The notes under the pieces were generated by a model, which did not search any database, was not told the DNA's origin, and was given only the letters and a program-made list of their open reading frames with translations. From positions 6,279,501 through 6,343,500 of the forward strand of contig JAGTTD010000010.1 of NCBI GenBank assembly GCA_018398585.1: 64,000 nt of DNA. The letters run 5' to 3'. The stretch is from Simmondsia chinensis (taxonomy: Eukaryota > Streptophyta > Magnoliopsida > Caryophyllales > Simmondsiaceae). Shown piece by piece: positions 48,574-60,900 of this stretch; within the stretch, counting starts at the first letter, position 1; every line of letters begins with the position of its first letter. The translations under genes and the position numbers were made by a program.

Positions 48574-49867
48574 TGATGTGTCTCATATTTTATATATTTA
48601 TACCTCATTTCTATTATATTTTCGGCTATTACATGTGCGCTATGGCATAATCTAAGTGTATTTAGGCTTGGAATGTATAGGAGCAAGGACAACTTAGAAA
48701 GCGGTGAAGATCGAGTGAAAATAGACAAATTCGAAGATTAGGTCAAGAAACCCGACCACATGTTAGAAGAAGACCAACTGTAGACAAATTTGGCCAAAAA
48801 AAGTCTACCTTAGGTGCGCGGATCGATCGACCATGCATTTTGGCAATGGTCAAGCTTAAAACGAGCAAAAGGTTTAAAAAAGAGTATTCATGATCTAATA
48901 ATATCTATTTTCACTGACGATACCATTAGGATCACATAGATATTTTTAAAGGCTTTGATTTGGTATATAAATTGTCCAGTACCTTCTTACAAATCAAAAG
49001 TTATGCAAGTTTTAAATTAACTGCGCGTGGCACGCCGCCTCCATAAATAAAAGGGAGGGAGCCTTTTTTTACACCTTTTCTCTTCATTCATTTCTCCTCC
49101 TTCAGTGAGCCGCCAAAAGAAATCCGAATTCTTACGAAGGCCGAAGCACAAATGGTCAAAGTATGGGGAAACCTAAGCAAGAGTCAAGTCAACATCAATC
49201 GAGGAAGTTATCAATCCATTGGTTTTCTCTTATTCTTTTCTTTTGAATTTGTGATGTATAAAACTCTTATGGAGGATTAGACTATTAGTTTAGAGGTGAA
49301 GGACGGTTGGTTGTCCTGATCCTGCATTTTTGTCTCACTTATGATGAATGACTTTTGTTATACTACCTTCCGCAACCTGTGGAGAATTTTATAGTTTGAG
49401 ATTAGTTTTCTCATTATGTGGTTGTAGCTATACTTTGATTTCCAATTTTATTCGCGTGTTGTCTTGTGCTTGTTGCCCATACTATAATATAACAGATTTT
49501 TCATGAGTGGTGAGGGTTGAAGTTGTACCCAAAGTCAAGTGTGGTAAAAGAATCTGTTAGTACTATTAAGATAATCTATGCTATACCTTTAGTGCCCTTA
49601 GACTAGTTAATTATCATAAGCCATAATTTATTGTTAGTCTATGTTTAGAGCTTCTAACGTAATGAAATATAATGAAAGAATCCGAGTTAGAATGCACCCT
49701 AAAACTATCCTTGATATGATTGACAAATTAATTTAGTTTTCAATTCTATTAATTTAGTTAACCACTCTTTCCATAAAAACCAAGATTTCAACCATTCGAT
49801 AATCACCGAATCCAACTTTATACTGATTTTCTCTAAATATGACACCCATATATCCGCCACAGTTACA
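48574..49867 (+). repeat. 3' LTR of the Tat/Athila-like element
   Basis: Starts TGATGTGTCTCATATTTTATATATT and ends near CCGCCACAGTTACA. Matches the 5' LTR from 49051 on. Confidence 0.6.
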
Positions 49868-50334
49868 TGAGTTGTTTATAAATACCTAGTCTTGAATAAT
49901 GGTCTAACTCAACATTTTTTTTGTTAAAAAAAAAACCCCCATTTGTAAGTCTCATGTCTCGCAAAAGCTAACCGCCACCCCGATCCCAATCACAGAATAT
50001 GTTCGGCAAGCAGTTTTTCATGGCTTTTTTTATAACTTTTAGTTTTTTGATTAGTCAAATAGCTAATAACGCTGTTTGATAAAAAAATTATTTTTTAAAG
50101 TTTTTTATAGCATTTAGTTTTTGAAAAGTAGATTTTTAAAAACTAAACATTTTAGCTTTTTAAAGAGCTGTGTAATCAAATTCTATTTATAATTTTCTTA
50201 TAATCCACCAACTTCAACATCTAATTTTATCAATCATATTACCCATCAGCTAATATCTAATCAATCAGCTAACAACTAATAGTTAAATGCTAAACGCTAA
50301 CAGCTAACAATTATAGCCAAATGTAGCTATAATC
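49868..50334. repeat. Possible old DNA element between two repeats
   Basis: ATGTTCGGCAAGCAG at about 49999 and the complement of AACAATTATAGCCAAATGTAGC at about 50330 (AGC..CATTTGGCTATAATTGTT) are suggestive of inverted ends. The inside has AGCTAATA/TTAGCTGTTAGC units. No duplications were found. Confidence 0.35.
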
Positions 50335-50342
50335 TCCATCAC
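50335..50342. repeat. Target duplication TCCATCAC (first copy)
   Basis: Repeated at 50809-50816 and, with two changes, as TCGGTCAC at 51767-51774. Confidence 0.88.
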
Positions 50343-50808
50343 TAGGGGGATAAATGAGTTGAGCTGGCTCCCGAGCCCTCACGAGCCAGTTCATCATAAC
50401 GTTCGAAAAGCTTGGCTCGCTTTGAAATCAAGCCAAGCAGAGCCGGCTTGTTTAGCTTATTGAGCCAAGTCCAAGCCTAGAAAAGCTCAAACTCGTAAGC
50501 TTGCGAGCCTAAACGAGCCCAAATGAGTATAGTATATTTGCTTAAATATTGGCCAATGAAGCTAAATTGGAGCTTAAATGAGCCAATCCAAGCTTAAATG
50601 AGCCCAAATGAGTCTATATTGAGCTCAAATTAGCCAAAATATTGCAAGCCTAATTCGAAATTCGCCAAGCTTAGATTGAGTTGAGTCGAGTTCGAGCTTT
50701 TAACTAGCCGAGCTCAAGCCTAAACTTTCACCGAGCCGAGCTTAATGCTAACGAGCTAAGCCTCGAGCCTGACAGGCTCGGACTCGGCTCGGCTCAAGTA
50801 CACCCCTA
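50343..50808. mobile_element. hAT-type element A, GAGCC-rich body (466 bp)
   Basis: Starts TAGGGGGATAAATGAGTTGAGC and ends with the complement GGCTCAAGTACACCCCTA; TCCATCAC flanks both ends perfectly. The body is a degenerate AGCCGAGC/AGCTCAA array. Related degenerate pieces are near 22240-22520 and 60840-61325. No coding capacity. Confidence 0.85.
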
Positions 50809-50816
50809 TCCATCAC

Positions 50817-51766
50817 TAGGGATGGCAATCAGTCGGGTTTGGGTCGGGTTCGCCTTCATCCAGATCCAACCCAGAAAAAACCTGACCCGACCCAACCCAA
50901 TTACGAAAAAGACCCACTTATTCCATAGAATTTCAACGCATATCCAAATTCATCGGGTGTATCGGATATCCAACCCAAAACCATGACACATTTAAATCTT
51001 AGAAAGATTATGATATTCCATTATAATATTAATATGCATAACAATAATAATGCAATAAAAGCAATATTTGGACAAATTGTTACATATTTTTCCTTTTTTA
51101 TTTAATATAGGAACATACCAGTGCCTCAAGGGCTCCCGCTTATGCAGGGTCTGGGGGGGCGGATGTACGCAGCCTTCCCTCTTTATGGTGTTAACCTGAA
51201 GAGAGACTATTTTCCAGTGCCCCCAACCTGAGGTGAGGACTTCCTAGGAGGTCACCCATTCTGGTACTACTCTCGCTCAAGCACGCTTAATTTCGGAGTT
51301 CTAATGTGATCTAATAATAGCGTGTTGGTGCCCTCTTTGGTCCTTTTTATTTAGTATGTATATTAATATTAGTACTAATGATCATAATGTAATATTAAAT
51401 AATCATTCAAAACCCTCTTTAATGATTAATCTTTACATATAAATTTATCATATCGTGATTTTCATGAAGAATATTATTGCATCAAAACAAGATCCAAATG
51501 TTAACATACTAAAAAAAACTATTGAAATTTAGTTTGACATGTTAAATATTCAGAATTTAGTAACTTCAAAAATTTATATTACACTAAATATAATTTCGAG
51601 TTGGATTTGGGTCGGATTTATTGTCATCCAAATCCGACCCGACCCAAAACTCATTTACCAACATCCAAATTTAAATTCATTTATCATCTATTTTTAATCT
51701 AAATTTATCATAAATAAATCAAATTAGATTAATATCTAATAAATTTGGATCCAATTGCCGTCCCTA
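50817..51766. mobile_element. hAT-type element B, GGGATGGCAA family, copy 3
   Basis: Begins TAGGGATGGCAATCAGTCGGG and ends CCAATTGCCGTCCCTA. Its left duplication is the TCCATCAC that also ends element A; its right one is TCGGTCAC. It carries the second 5S-headed SINE (51109-51340). No coding capacity. Confidence 0.82.
51091..51357 (-). mobile_element. 5S rRNA-headed, Au-bodied SINE, copy 2, with 17-18 bp duplication
   Basis: The element 51109-51340 (232 bp) has the same plan as copy 1 on the minus strand: 5S-like head (CTCCGAAATTAAGCGTGCTTGAGCG, then AGTAGTACCAGAATGGGTGACC), a box-B-like remnant (GGTTGGGGGCACTGG), then AAATAGTCTCTC, GGCTGCGTACATCCG and CCCTGCATAAGCGGGAGCC. The flanks TCCTTTTTTATTTAATAT (51091-51108) and TCCTTTTTATTTAGTAT (51341-51357) are a long variable duplication, as LINE machinery makes. 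It differs from copy 1 at many sites. Confidence 0.82.
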
Positions 51767-51774
51767 TCGGTCAC

Positions 51775-51922
51775 ACACTTACCGGCAAAACGCAAAGCAG
51801 CCTTTTGAAAGGCGGCGAGGCTTCGAGAAACCAGGCGCCAGAGAGAGAGAGAGAGGAGAGAGAGAGAGCTCATTTGTTCATTCATTGATCGCATTGATCA
51901 CGCAAATTCAAATTGAATATCA
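51775..51922 (+). promoter_or_regulatory. 5' UTR and core promoter region of the ERGIC3-like gene
   Basis: Only 148 bp lie between hAT element B's duplication and the ATG. A (GA)n tract (51840-51868) is typical of plant 5' UTRs and can bind BPC/GAGA factors (inference). No TATA box is visible here. Confidence 0.5.
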
Positions 51923-54900
51923 ATGGAGAATATGTTGCAGAGGATTAGAAACTTGGACGCATACCCTAAGATCAACGAAGATTTCTTCGTTCGTTCTCTC
52001 TCCGGCGGCATCATTACCCTCCTCTCTTCTCTCTTCGCTCTCTTGCTTTTCTTCTCTGAATTCCGTACGTTTGCTTCCTTCTTTTCCTTGTAAAAGTTTA
52101 AAAAGTTTGGTTCTTTATCGTGAATATTTGTGCTTTCAATTTGTTATGCGAATGTTTATGTGACTGTTGGTGAAATGCATGTAGGGAATCTCCCTTAAAG
52201 GGGCAACATTTATCCCTTGTGGAAATTGAACTCGGGTGGCTTTTCTAGCCACCAGGTTCTCGGCCACCGGGCTATGTGTCAAGAACCAACTATTCCAAAA
52301 TCCTAAGCTAACAAGTGAAGCCCAAGATTGGTTTTGTAATCTAACATGCCCCCTTATGCAAATACCAATTGGGCTTGAAGTGTGGGTATTCTATAATCCT
52401 ACTTTATACATTGTGCTTAAATTATATTAATATAATATTAATACTATATAATATTGAAAGTGAAGGCTGTTAGGATTGTAACTCTTGATCTCTTGGTTAA
52501 CAACGCTTTGATACTATGTCAGCAACCAACTATCCCAAAAGCTTAAGCTGATGGGTGAAGGCCCAGGATTAGTTTTCTACTCTAACACTATGTCCCTAAG
52601 GACAATTTCTTAATAATATGCGTTTCTGGCTGAGTACTTGGTTTTTCCGTAAGTCCTGTAGGTGGTGTGATATTAGTTTAACGATTTGTTAGATGGGTAA
52701 ATTACATATTGCTACCCTGAGGTTTGGTGTCTAAATTTTTTAGTCCAAAAGTTACATACATTTACTAAAATTGTTTAAATGATGTTGTGAAAGAGCGCAA
52801 AACTCGACATTATTTGTTGGTAAACTCACTGTCCACTCGCTATTGCCCTTATCTCGAACAAGAGCCGCAATGTTGTGACTTGTGCTATTGCATGTAACTT
52901 TTGGGCACATGATAAGGTGCATGATTGCACACCATATTATTATTATGGAGTTAATTTTGGCATTTTATTGCACTTTAGTAAATTACATGCAATATTCTCC
53001 AATCGGAATGCATCATATTAATTATGAATTACAATTCCGCATAATAATGGGTTAATTTATCAAGGAAATGAAATAATAAATATATAATCAACATATCTTA
53101 TTAGGCACATGATAGAAAAACCCTTTAATAGAATAGTCTAAATGACGTTGTGAAAGAGTGTAAAACTCAGTATTATTTGTTGGTGAACCCACCTTCCCCT
53201 TGCTATTTCTCTCCTCTTGAACACGAGCTACAATGTTGTGACTTGTGATATTGCTAAAAAGGAGTTGGATGAGGTGCCTATTTTACACCCTTATACACCG
53301 TCGTTTGAGTTATTTTATTAAATACATGTAAGTTTTGGATTAAAATATTATTTCATAAAGTTTATAGTTGGGGAACTCGGTAGAAGTGATTTGCTGTTTC
53401 CGAGAAAACTTCGTTCGAATACGCACGGTAGTAGAGGAACTACTGGGCCGGGAGAGGACAATAACCGTAGTTATTGCCTGCTCCTCTTTCTTCGCTTCGG
53501 GGACGGTTTAGTCCATCAAACCTTAGGATAATAATGTGTAATTTACCCTTATTGACTTGTTAATTTATTGAAGTGTGAATGAACGTTGATCATGTTACTG
53601 GGGTACATGCACAAGCTGAGGTAGTTGGGGATGAATTGAATTTTCATCAACTTTCTTTCAGGTGGAGAAGCTTATTGAAATATGCCATGGATGTGGGGTG
53701 CTTTTGATACCTTTTTTTTGCCAAAATGCAGCTGCATAGTCTTGTAAATTGTGATGTGATTGCATGTACAATGTATTGTAACAATCTTGGAAACCTACTT
53801 GACGTGTGCGGATGCAAGTTTGAGTTCTGAACATGGCTTTTCTTTTTTTTTTCTTTTTTTTCTTTTTCCTGGTAAGTAAGCTGGGATATGGGGATTTGAA
53901 GTTACGGCCTTTTTTCATAGGGCCTTAAGCTTGGGTGACATAGTGTCCATGAAGCCTAACGCAAAATTGATTAGTTATTTTTTTACTTGTTGGGCCTAAC
54001 TTAATCAGCCTAGTTTAGCCAAATTTCTGGAATTTTTTTTGTTGGGTTTTCGTTTTCAGTTAGGGTTTTATTGTAAATAGGTCTTCAACTATAAATGCCC
54101 TCTTGTGGTAAGCCTTGGAAGTGATTCATTATTTTTCAATTGAAATCATCAATATAATTGAGCGTTGTCTTTTATTTACCTTTGTGAGATTTGAGAGTTC
54201 TTCTCTATCCTGGGCCTAGCCTACCAAGATGGTAAATTTGGCTTCGCCATAGTGGGGTGTTTAACCTCGCCATGATCGGCGACCTATCAATTTTTATACG
54301 TTTCTATGTCATTGAGTATGTTTTTAGCCACTAGACCAAGACCTCATTGGCCTGAACATGGCATTTTGTACTCTTATACTTTTGGGAGATTAGCACAGGT
54401 AGTATAGCATGCCTTGCCACTTGATGGAAATTCAATGTAGGGACAAAGGGTGGTAATAGCTTAGCTCACCCTTGAATGATACATGTTGCATACCACATAG
54501 AAGAAATGGGGTACAGAAACCAACCTTCAGTTTAACAATGTCAAAACTAAATCAAGCGTAGATCTTAGTTTGTAGAATACAAGAGAAATAGAACCAACAG
54601 TTGTCTATCATAGCCTTTTGAGAAGTTATTGGACTAAATGTTGAATGGAAGTGGTGGAAAATCGTACCATTATTTACAGTTAGTCAACGAAGTGCTACTT
54701 CCTTTAGATAGAGCTACGAATTCTGCTCCATTATTATAGTTGAAAACATTGTAGCAGCATTTGCCATACCATCTATTGGTACCAATATAAAAGGGTCAGT
54801 TTAAGTTAATGTTAAAAGATCCAGCTTGCTATTGAGCTAGGGAATCCATTGTTCGACAAATGTCTATATCCCTAGGATGATGGCTGGCCAATGCTGCAAT

Positions 54901-57900
54901 ATAAACATCTGTTGTGACAAGTTCTTATACAAGAAAATTTGTCATGATAAATACTTCAAGATCATATCATACTTGGTGACTTTATCAGACATTTTAATGT
55001 TTTGCTGCAATATTGCCTGAGGGTTTTCTGAATGCGGGTCATTCAACTGTTAAGTCACTACTTATACCATATAGTGACTCTACATGCAGGATCATACCTT
55101 CATACTGTTACTGAAACAAAGCTTGTAGTAGACACATCAAGAGGAGGGACTATCCACATCAAGGTGTAAATATGTGTTACTTGTTTGTCTCTACGATATG
55201 TAGTTTGCTTTTGAGATAAAGATTATACATTTCCCTTTCAATTTCATTTATATTATGTTATGTGTTGCGTCAAGGGAAATTATGAAGATTAAAAATAGAG
55301 TGTTGTTATTGCCGGGCAATGTAAAGACAATTATCATTCAAGTGTCTTTGTCATTGCCTTGTCATTAACAAAATATGTGCCAATAACACTACCCTAATAA
55401 TATTATTGGATACTTTTTTTGGGGGGATGCCATCTCGATCTCTGTTTCATTATTTGATGGAATTGTCCTACTCTTGCCTCTAAAATTTCTTTGCTGTGTA
55501 AATTGCTTATTGCAATTACGTGTATCATTTCCGAGCTAATTTTGAACAATCTATGCCCAAAATCATAAGCTTTGTGGTACTCTGATCCTCCTCCATCTCC
55601 TACCTTTAAGAACTAACTTAAATTAGTTATAGATTTCAATTTGATCAAAACTTTTTTTTACCTATCAGGGCTATATTTGGGTGTCTTTTGATACTTAGAG
55701 CCTCAACGTATTCTGAAGCTCTATTGGTAAAATAAATTAAGAAAGTTAAATGGGATTTAGTATGTACATATATTATTCGGCTTTATATACGAAAACTTTG
55801 GTCAAAAATTCATCGAGTTATAAAAGTAAAGGATAATGTAGTAGTGACCATAGCGGTAGCAGAAACATAACACGTAGGCAGTGATAGGATACAATCAATA
55901 ATTTGAGAGTTAAAGTGACTAATTTAGCAAAATACAGAACATGGATATATAATTTTGTGATAGGTATTGATTATTTTGAGTTACCATTTTTTTTAAATGA
56001 AAAAAAAAAACCGGATACATGTATTATACAGATGACATCAAGAAAATGCTGATTTTGCCATTTTATTAGCAATGATGCATAAAAGCCCTTTTTAAACAAG
56101 AAAGTGTAGATACATGTCAACAATTTGTATTATATTCGAAATTTATGGATAAAGTTGTGAAATGATGCCCCCTTTCCTAACATGATTCTCAAGCTTAGTG
56201 ACCTTATGCATCCCACACTTGCATAACTTGGTCTATTGCCTCTGCTAATATCACCACCACACCACACATAAACAACATCCTTAACCTGTAACTGTTTGAC
56301 AGTGGTTGAGAAAGTCTAACGTTTATTTACATGGTTCATAGTATTCAGAATTTTATGTCATGTTGCTGTTCTTCATAGGTCTTTATTTTTTCATCTTCCC
56401 TCTATGTTTTGTGTCAATCTACTCATGGAAAATGCCTTCTATACTAGTGCCTATATGACACTCATTTTTGCTGTTATGTACAGTTTGATGTAACCTTTCC
56501 TGCTGTTCCTTGCACTTTGCTCAGTCTTGATGCTGAAGACATCAGCGGAGAGCGGCATCTTGACATAGTATGGGCTTCATGTGCTTTCCCAGTTTGATCA
56601 TGACCACCATAATCTATTTGCATCTGATCACTTAGCAGCTTTGTTTACTTGTAGAGGCATGATATAGTCAAGAAAAGAATTGATGCTCATGGAAATGTTA
56701 TTGAAACCAAGCAGGAAGGGATTGGCGCACCTAAGGTTCAAAACTCTGGCTTGTTCTTAATACTTTCCTAATAGGATGTCCATACTCTTGATTTCAGATA
56801 TGATTTTCCTCTCTTTATTTTTCATTTCTTATAGTATGCGTGATTGTAATAGGTAGTTAATTTGAGATATGCTTTCTATCATCCTGAATCTTTTCTAGTT
56901 CTGTTTGTTATTATTCTAGATTGCTATTTCCATTGAGCAGCTTCTAGTGTTCCAAATTAATGCTTCTAGTGTCCATATGACGCATAAGCTTATTTTCTTA
57001 TGCAATCAGTTTCAGAAGCTATTGATACATAGACATACTAATTGCACATTGTTGGGCTTTGTCAACATTTTTGAATGATAGTCATTGGAGAAAATTGTAA
57101 GGGAAATGTCATTTCAGTTGTAAGAATCTGCCAACAACGTTCTTTATGTTGGTTATTAAACACTTCCGGCATAGCTTGCTAGGTAATTGCTTTTGTGGAG
57201 CTTTGCTTGTTATACTGGAGTTCTACATTCATTACTGTCCTTCCCAAAAAGGACCGTTCCATTAAGGTGATAGATTTTCACTTGATCAGTCTCCTGACTA
57301 GTTTTTATAAGATATTAACTAAGGTATTGTCTGCTAGACTAAGCAAAGTTTTGGAGGTTGCTATTTCCAAGTTACAAACTGCTTTTGTCAGGAATTGTCA
57401 GATCCTTGATACAACTTTAGTGGTCAATGAAGTGGTCAAAGATATGCTCAGGGATTGGGATGATAGGGTGAGTTGGAACTTTTTGGATAGGCCTTCTTAA
57501 AAAGGGTTTTGGGAATAGAATGGTGCAATTAGATTAGAGGCTGCTTCACTAATATCTTGTTCCTTGTCATTGTTAACGGGAATCCAGCTGCTCATCAAGA
57601 TTTGAGACAAAGTGATCCTTTATCACCTTTTCTGTCCATTCTTGTTGTATATTTGCTTAGTCGGATCTTGGCCCAAATCTTGTTAGATTAGAGTTGGGAG
57701 GGACAACGAGTGTGTCTCATTTGGAATTTTTTTGCAACACTATTAGTGTGACCATGAGTATCTTAATTGATAAATATCGGATTATTGAGTCTGGATTATG
57801 ACCAGATAATCAAATCACTTCTTTAGACTCATATTCATACTTGTCTGATTCCTTCCCTAGTGTGGCTTCATCCCAGATTGATCATCTTGCATTCTGTCCT

Positions 57901-60900
57901 AGATAGTATATATGTCATTACATAGTTTTCGTGTAAGTCCATTTTATGTTTTGCTTATTGATTGACTGCTTTTCCTATGCAGATTGAGAGACCTTTACAG
58001 AGGCATGGTGGAAGGCTTGAGCACAATGAGACTTACTGCGGTTCTTGTTATGGTGCAGAAGAGGTATGGTGTGTTGAATACGCTTTGCGGGTTATTATAC
58101 GAAGCAGCAATGAACTACATATCTTAACCCTTATGAATGACATAGCAAACAGTTTTCAAATTTTTTAGGCTATTTCTACTTCTGTGAAATTTCGGCACGC
58201 CAGAAGAATTTTTGACATGAGAATTACCTCCAAATCCTAGTTTGCACTTTTCTATATCTTGGGCGCAAGCATTTGCAGACGAGCTTTTGGAACTTCAGAT
58301 GTGTAGGTGAGAGTTGCACCAAGAGAAGATGTTAGAGTGACATAGGCATGATCTTTGAGGATATGGCTTTCTCTATGCCCTTAGTTTGTTCTCGGCATGT
58401 ATGGTATTCTCAGTTAAACTCTAACTGTAAGATCTTTTACCTAGAATTAAAATGTGGTAAAATCTTTTATATAGAGAGAACTATGCGTAAAAATAATTTA
58501 TCTTCGTGGAAACTTTTTGTTTCTGAATACCCTTTGAAATTTAATCTAAATAATTGATAATAGATTCTAAATAATAGATAATAGATTCTTCAGCTAAATG
58601 TGACCAACATATGTCTCAAAATCATCGTATGACCCAATCCCGTTCTTATATATGTCCTCCAATGACAATCTTGAAATGGGAGAATGACTAGACTTAAGCC
58701 TACGAATTTGTTCTTCGCAAAGAGGGTTTGGTGAGTGTTAGAATGTAAAATTATTATTGGGGCTTCACTTAATAGTTTAAGCTTTTTGGTAGTTGCTTGA
58801 CATGGTATTAGACCCTTGTTAACCAAGAGACTGCGAGTTTGTATCCTAACAACCCCACTCGAAATATTAATAGAACTTGAACACGAACACAAGGTATGAG
58901 GTAGGTAGATGCATTATCTACCCTTCAAGCCAGCGTTTTGAGTATAAAACTATTTTTGGCCCCTACCTAATAACTTAACTTTTGGGATAGGTTGACTGCG
59001 GGTGAAGAAATAGTTCCTTAAATGTGGCCTACTCTTTTTCCTTGCTATAGTAAATTTCATATTTTCCCTTTCCCTTTCCATATTTCAATATCTTTCCATT
59101 TGTTTAAGACCTACTATGAAGGTTTCAACTGAGTTATTTTGAGTTATATAATCCAGTTTTTGTTTGGCAGTCGGATGATCATTGTTGCAACTCTTGTGAA
59201 GAGGTTCATGAGGCATACCGAAAGAAAGGCTGGGCATTGATGAGTCTAGATTTAATTGATCAGGTCAGTTGGGAAAAGAATTCCCTCGTTGAATCATATG
59301 TTTTGGTGCAATATTAAGCAGAAAGAGTTTGAATGACTGAATTTTATAGCCATAAATTTGGCTTCTCCTTGAAGCAGATTGTATTTAGCTTCTATGTTTT
59401 GAATTAGAGCCAACAATTGGGTTGGGTCACTTTAGGTTCAGGTCATTTTAAATGTGGGTGTTGAGATGCATAGTCTGACCCTAAATTGTGAAGTCTGGGT
59501 CGACCCATTGAGTCATAAGCGACAATGTAATTTTATTATCTGAACTGTTACGTATATCCTTTAATAAATGAATGATAGATGGCTAAAACTATCAATTTAT
59601 GAGGCTTAACAATTGCTTCATGTAAAATTTTCAAACAAATTTGAAAAAAAAAAAAATCTAATATACAAGCGACTCAAAAAGAAGCTCATTATATCACAAT
59701 TAACTAATTTGCTACCGATAGTCAAGTATAAATTTTATAGACCAATTTACAAGTTTACATCTAACGTAATATGTTTCTGAAAACATAACTAACTGGAACA
59801 TTAAAAAAAAAAAAAAAAAAAAAAAATCATCTGCTTCATTTTATGATCAATTATCCAACATCTAAAAAGACATAACATTTGAAAGTCCGGAGGTTGGTTT
59901 GTGTCAGTTTGGGTAGGTTATTCTGGATTCAGGTCAATGAATTCGTTTGCCAAACTCTTGACCCTAAGTCTAGTTTTTGAATCAGTCTTACCTTCTGGAG
60001 CACAAGCTTCAACGGATTTTCCTGATTTTACTTCTTATATTGATTCCTTAGAGACCAACGGTGTTTCTTTATTTGTCTCTTCTTTTAATAGTGATGACAA
60101 GTAACATTTGAGTATTTATTACGTGGTTTCTCATAGTTCTGTACCCTTTTTACCACTAGACCCACCCCTTGATGTTTAATGGGACCTGTGAATTGCATAT
60201 TTGATCTCATTACGAGTTATGGTGTCTTAGCCACTGTACAATATAAATTTTTTGAATTATTTATATTCAACAGCTCAGGGACAATATAAAGACATAGCTT
60301 TATCTTCGGCCTTACTCTCTTCACCAACACTTTCCATATTAGTAATTGAATTAAGTTCATCAAAATGATATTGTAATGGGGTACCTCCAGTCATGCAAAG
60401 CAAATGAAATCGCTCCTTCAACCCTAACCTGGTCATGAGGTTCTTGGCCATGTATCGATTTGCCAATTTTTCTCAGCAGTCTTTTGCGGTAATCTCGTGC
60501 ATAACCTCTTTCTGGACTTCCTTTGTCCACACCAAAACAATTGTGGCTAGGGCTTTTTCATCCAAGTCATGTCATTGTTCCTTTGCCATTGAAGAAACCT
60601 TTTCGTTCAGGGCTGTTTTGTAACAATTTTGTGTCAAGACCTGTTTCATGTTGAATTGCTTCAATGAGAAATTTATAGTCCCGTCAAAACTTTTTACGTC
60701 GAATTTTGTTGTTGTCATAGGCAGGATCGAAACCCTAATAAGCCTGATGCTTAGATACTAGTTTGTTAGTATTGAATCCCTCAAACGCGATTAGAGACCT
60801 AAACCAACAAAAAAGTTTGGGTCATGCAAGCAAGCTGTACCAATATTCAAGGCAATACTCAATAGACATAGCTAGGCTTGGCCTATGCTTCAAACTCAAC

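Larger units (their letters stand above)
45687..49867 (+). mobile_element. Coding-poor gypsy element (Tat/Athila-like, LARD-type remnant)
   Basis: Two direct copies, 45687-46638 and 49051-49867, share long matches (for example AATGACTTTTGTTATACTA.CTTCC and CTGTGGAGAATTTTATA). The first ends at a primer site complementary to Asp tRNA. The second starts earlier, at 48574, after the purine tract GGGTCTGGGGATG; the bases GCTTGAGGACAAGCAA before it are typical of the 3' UTR of Tat/Athila elements. The interval 46657-48573 has no recognisable gag or pol. The 5' LTR has lost its left part and the 3' LTR its right end, so no duplications can be checked. Confidence 0.65.

Noticed and set aside
57195..57500. 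An additional exon of the ERGIC3-like gene
   Set aside because: It encodes LINE reverse transcriptase and exons 4 and 5 join in phase without it.
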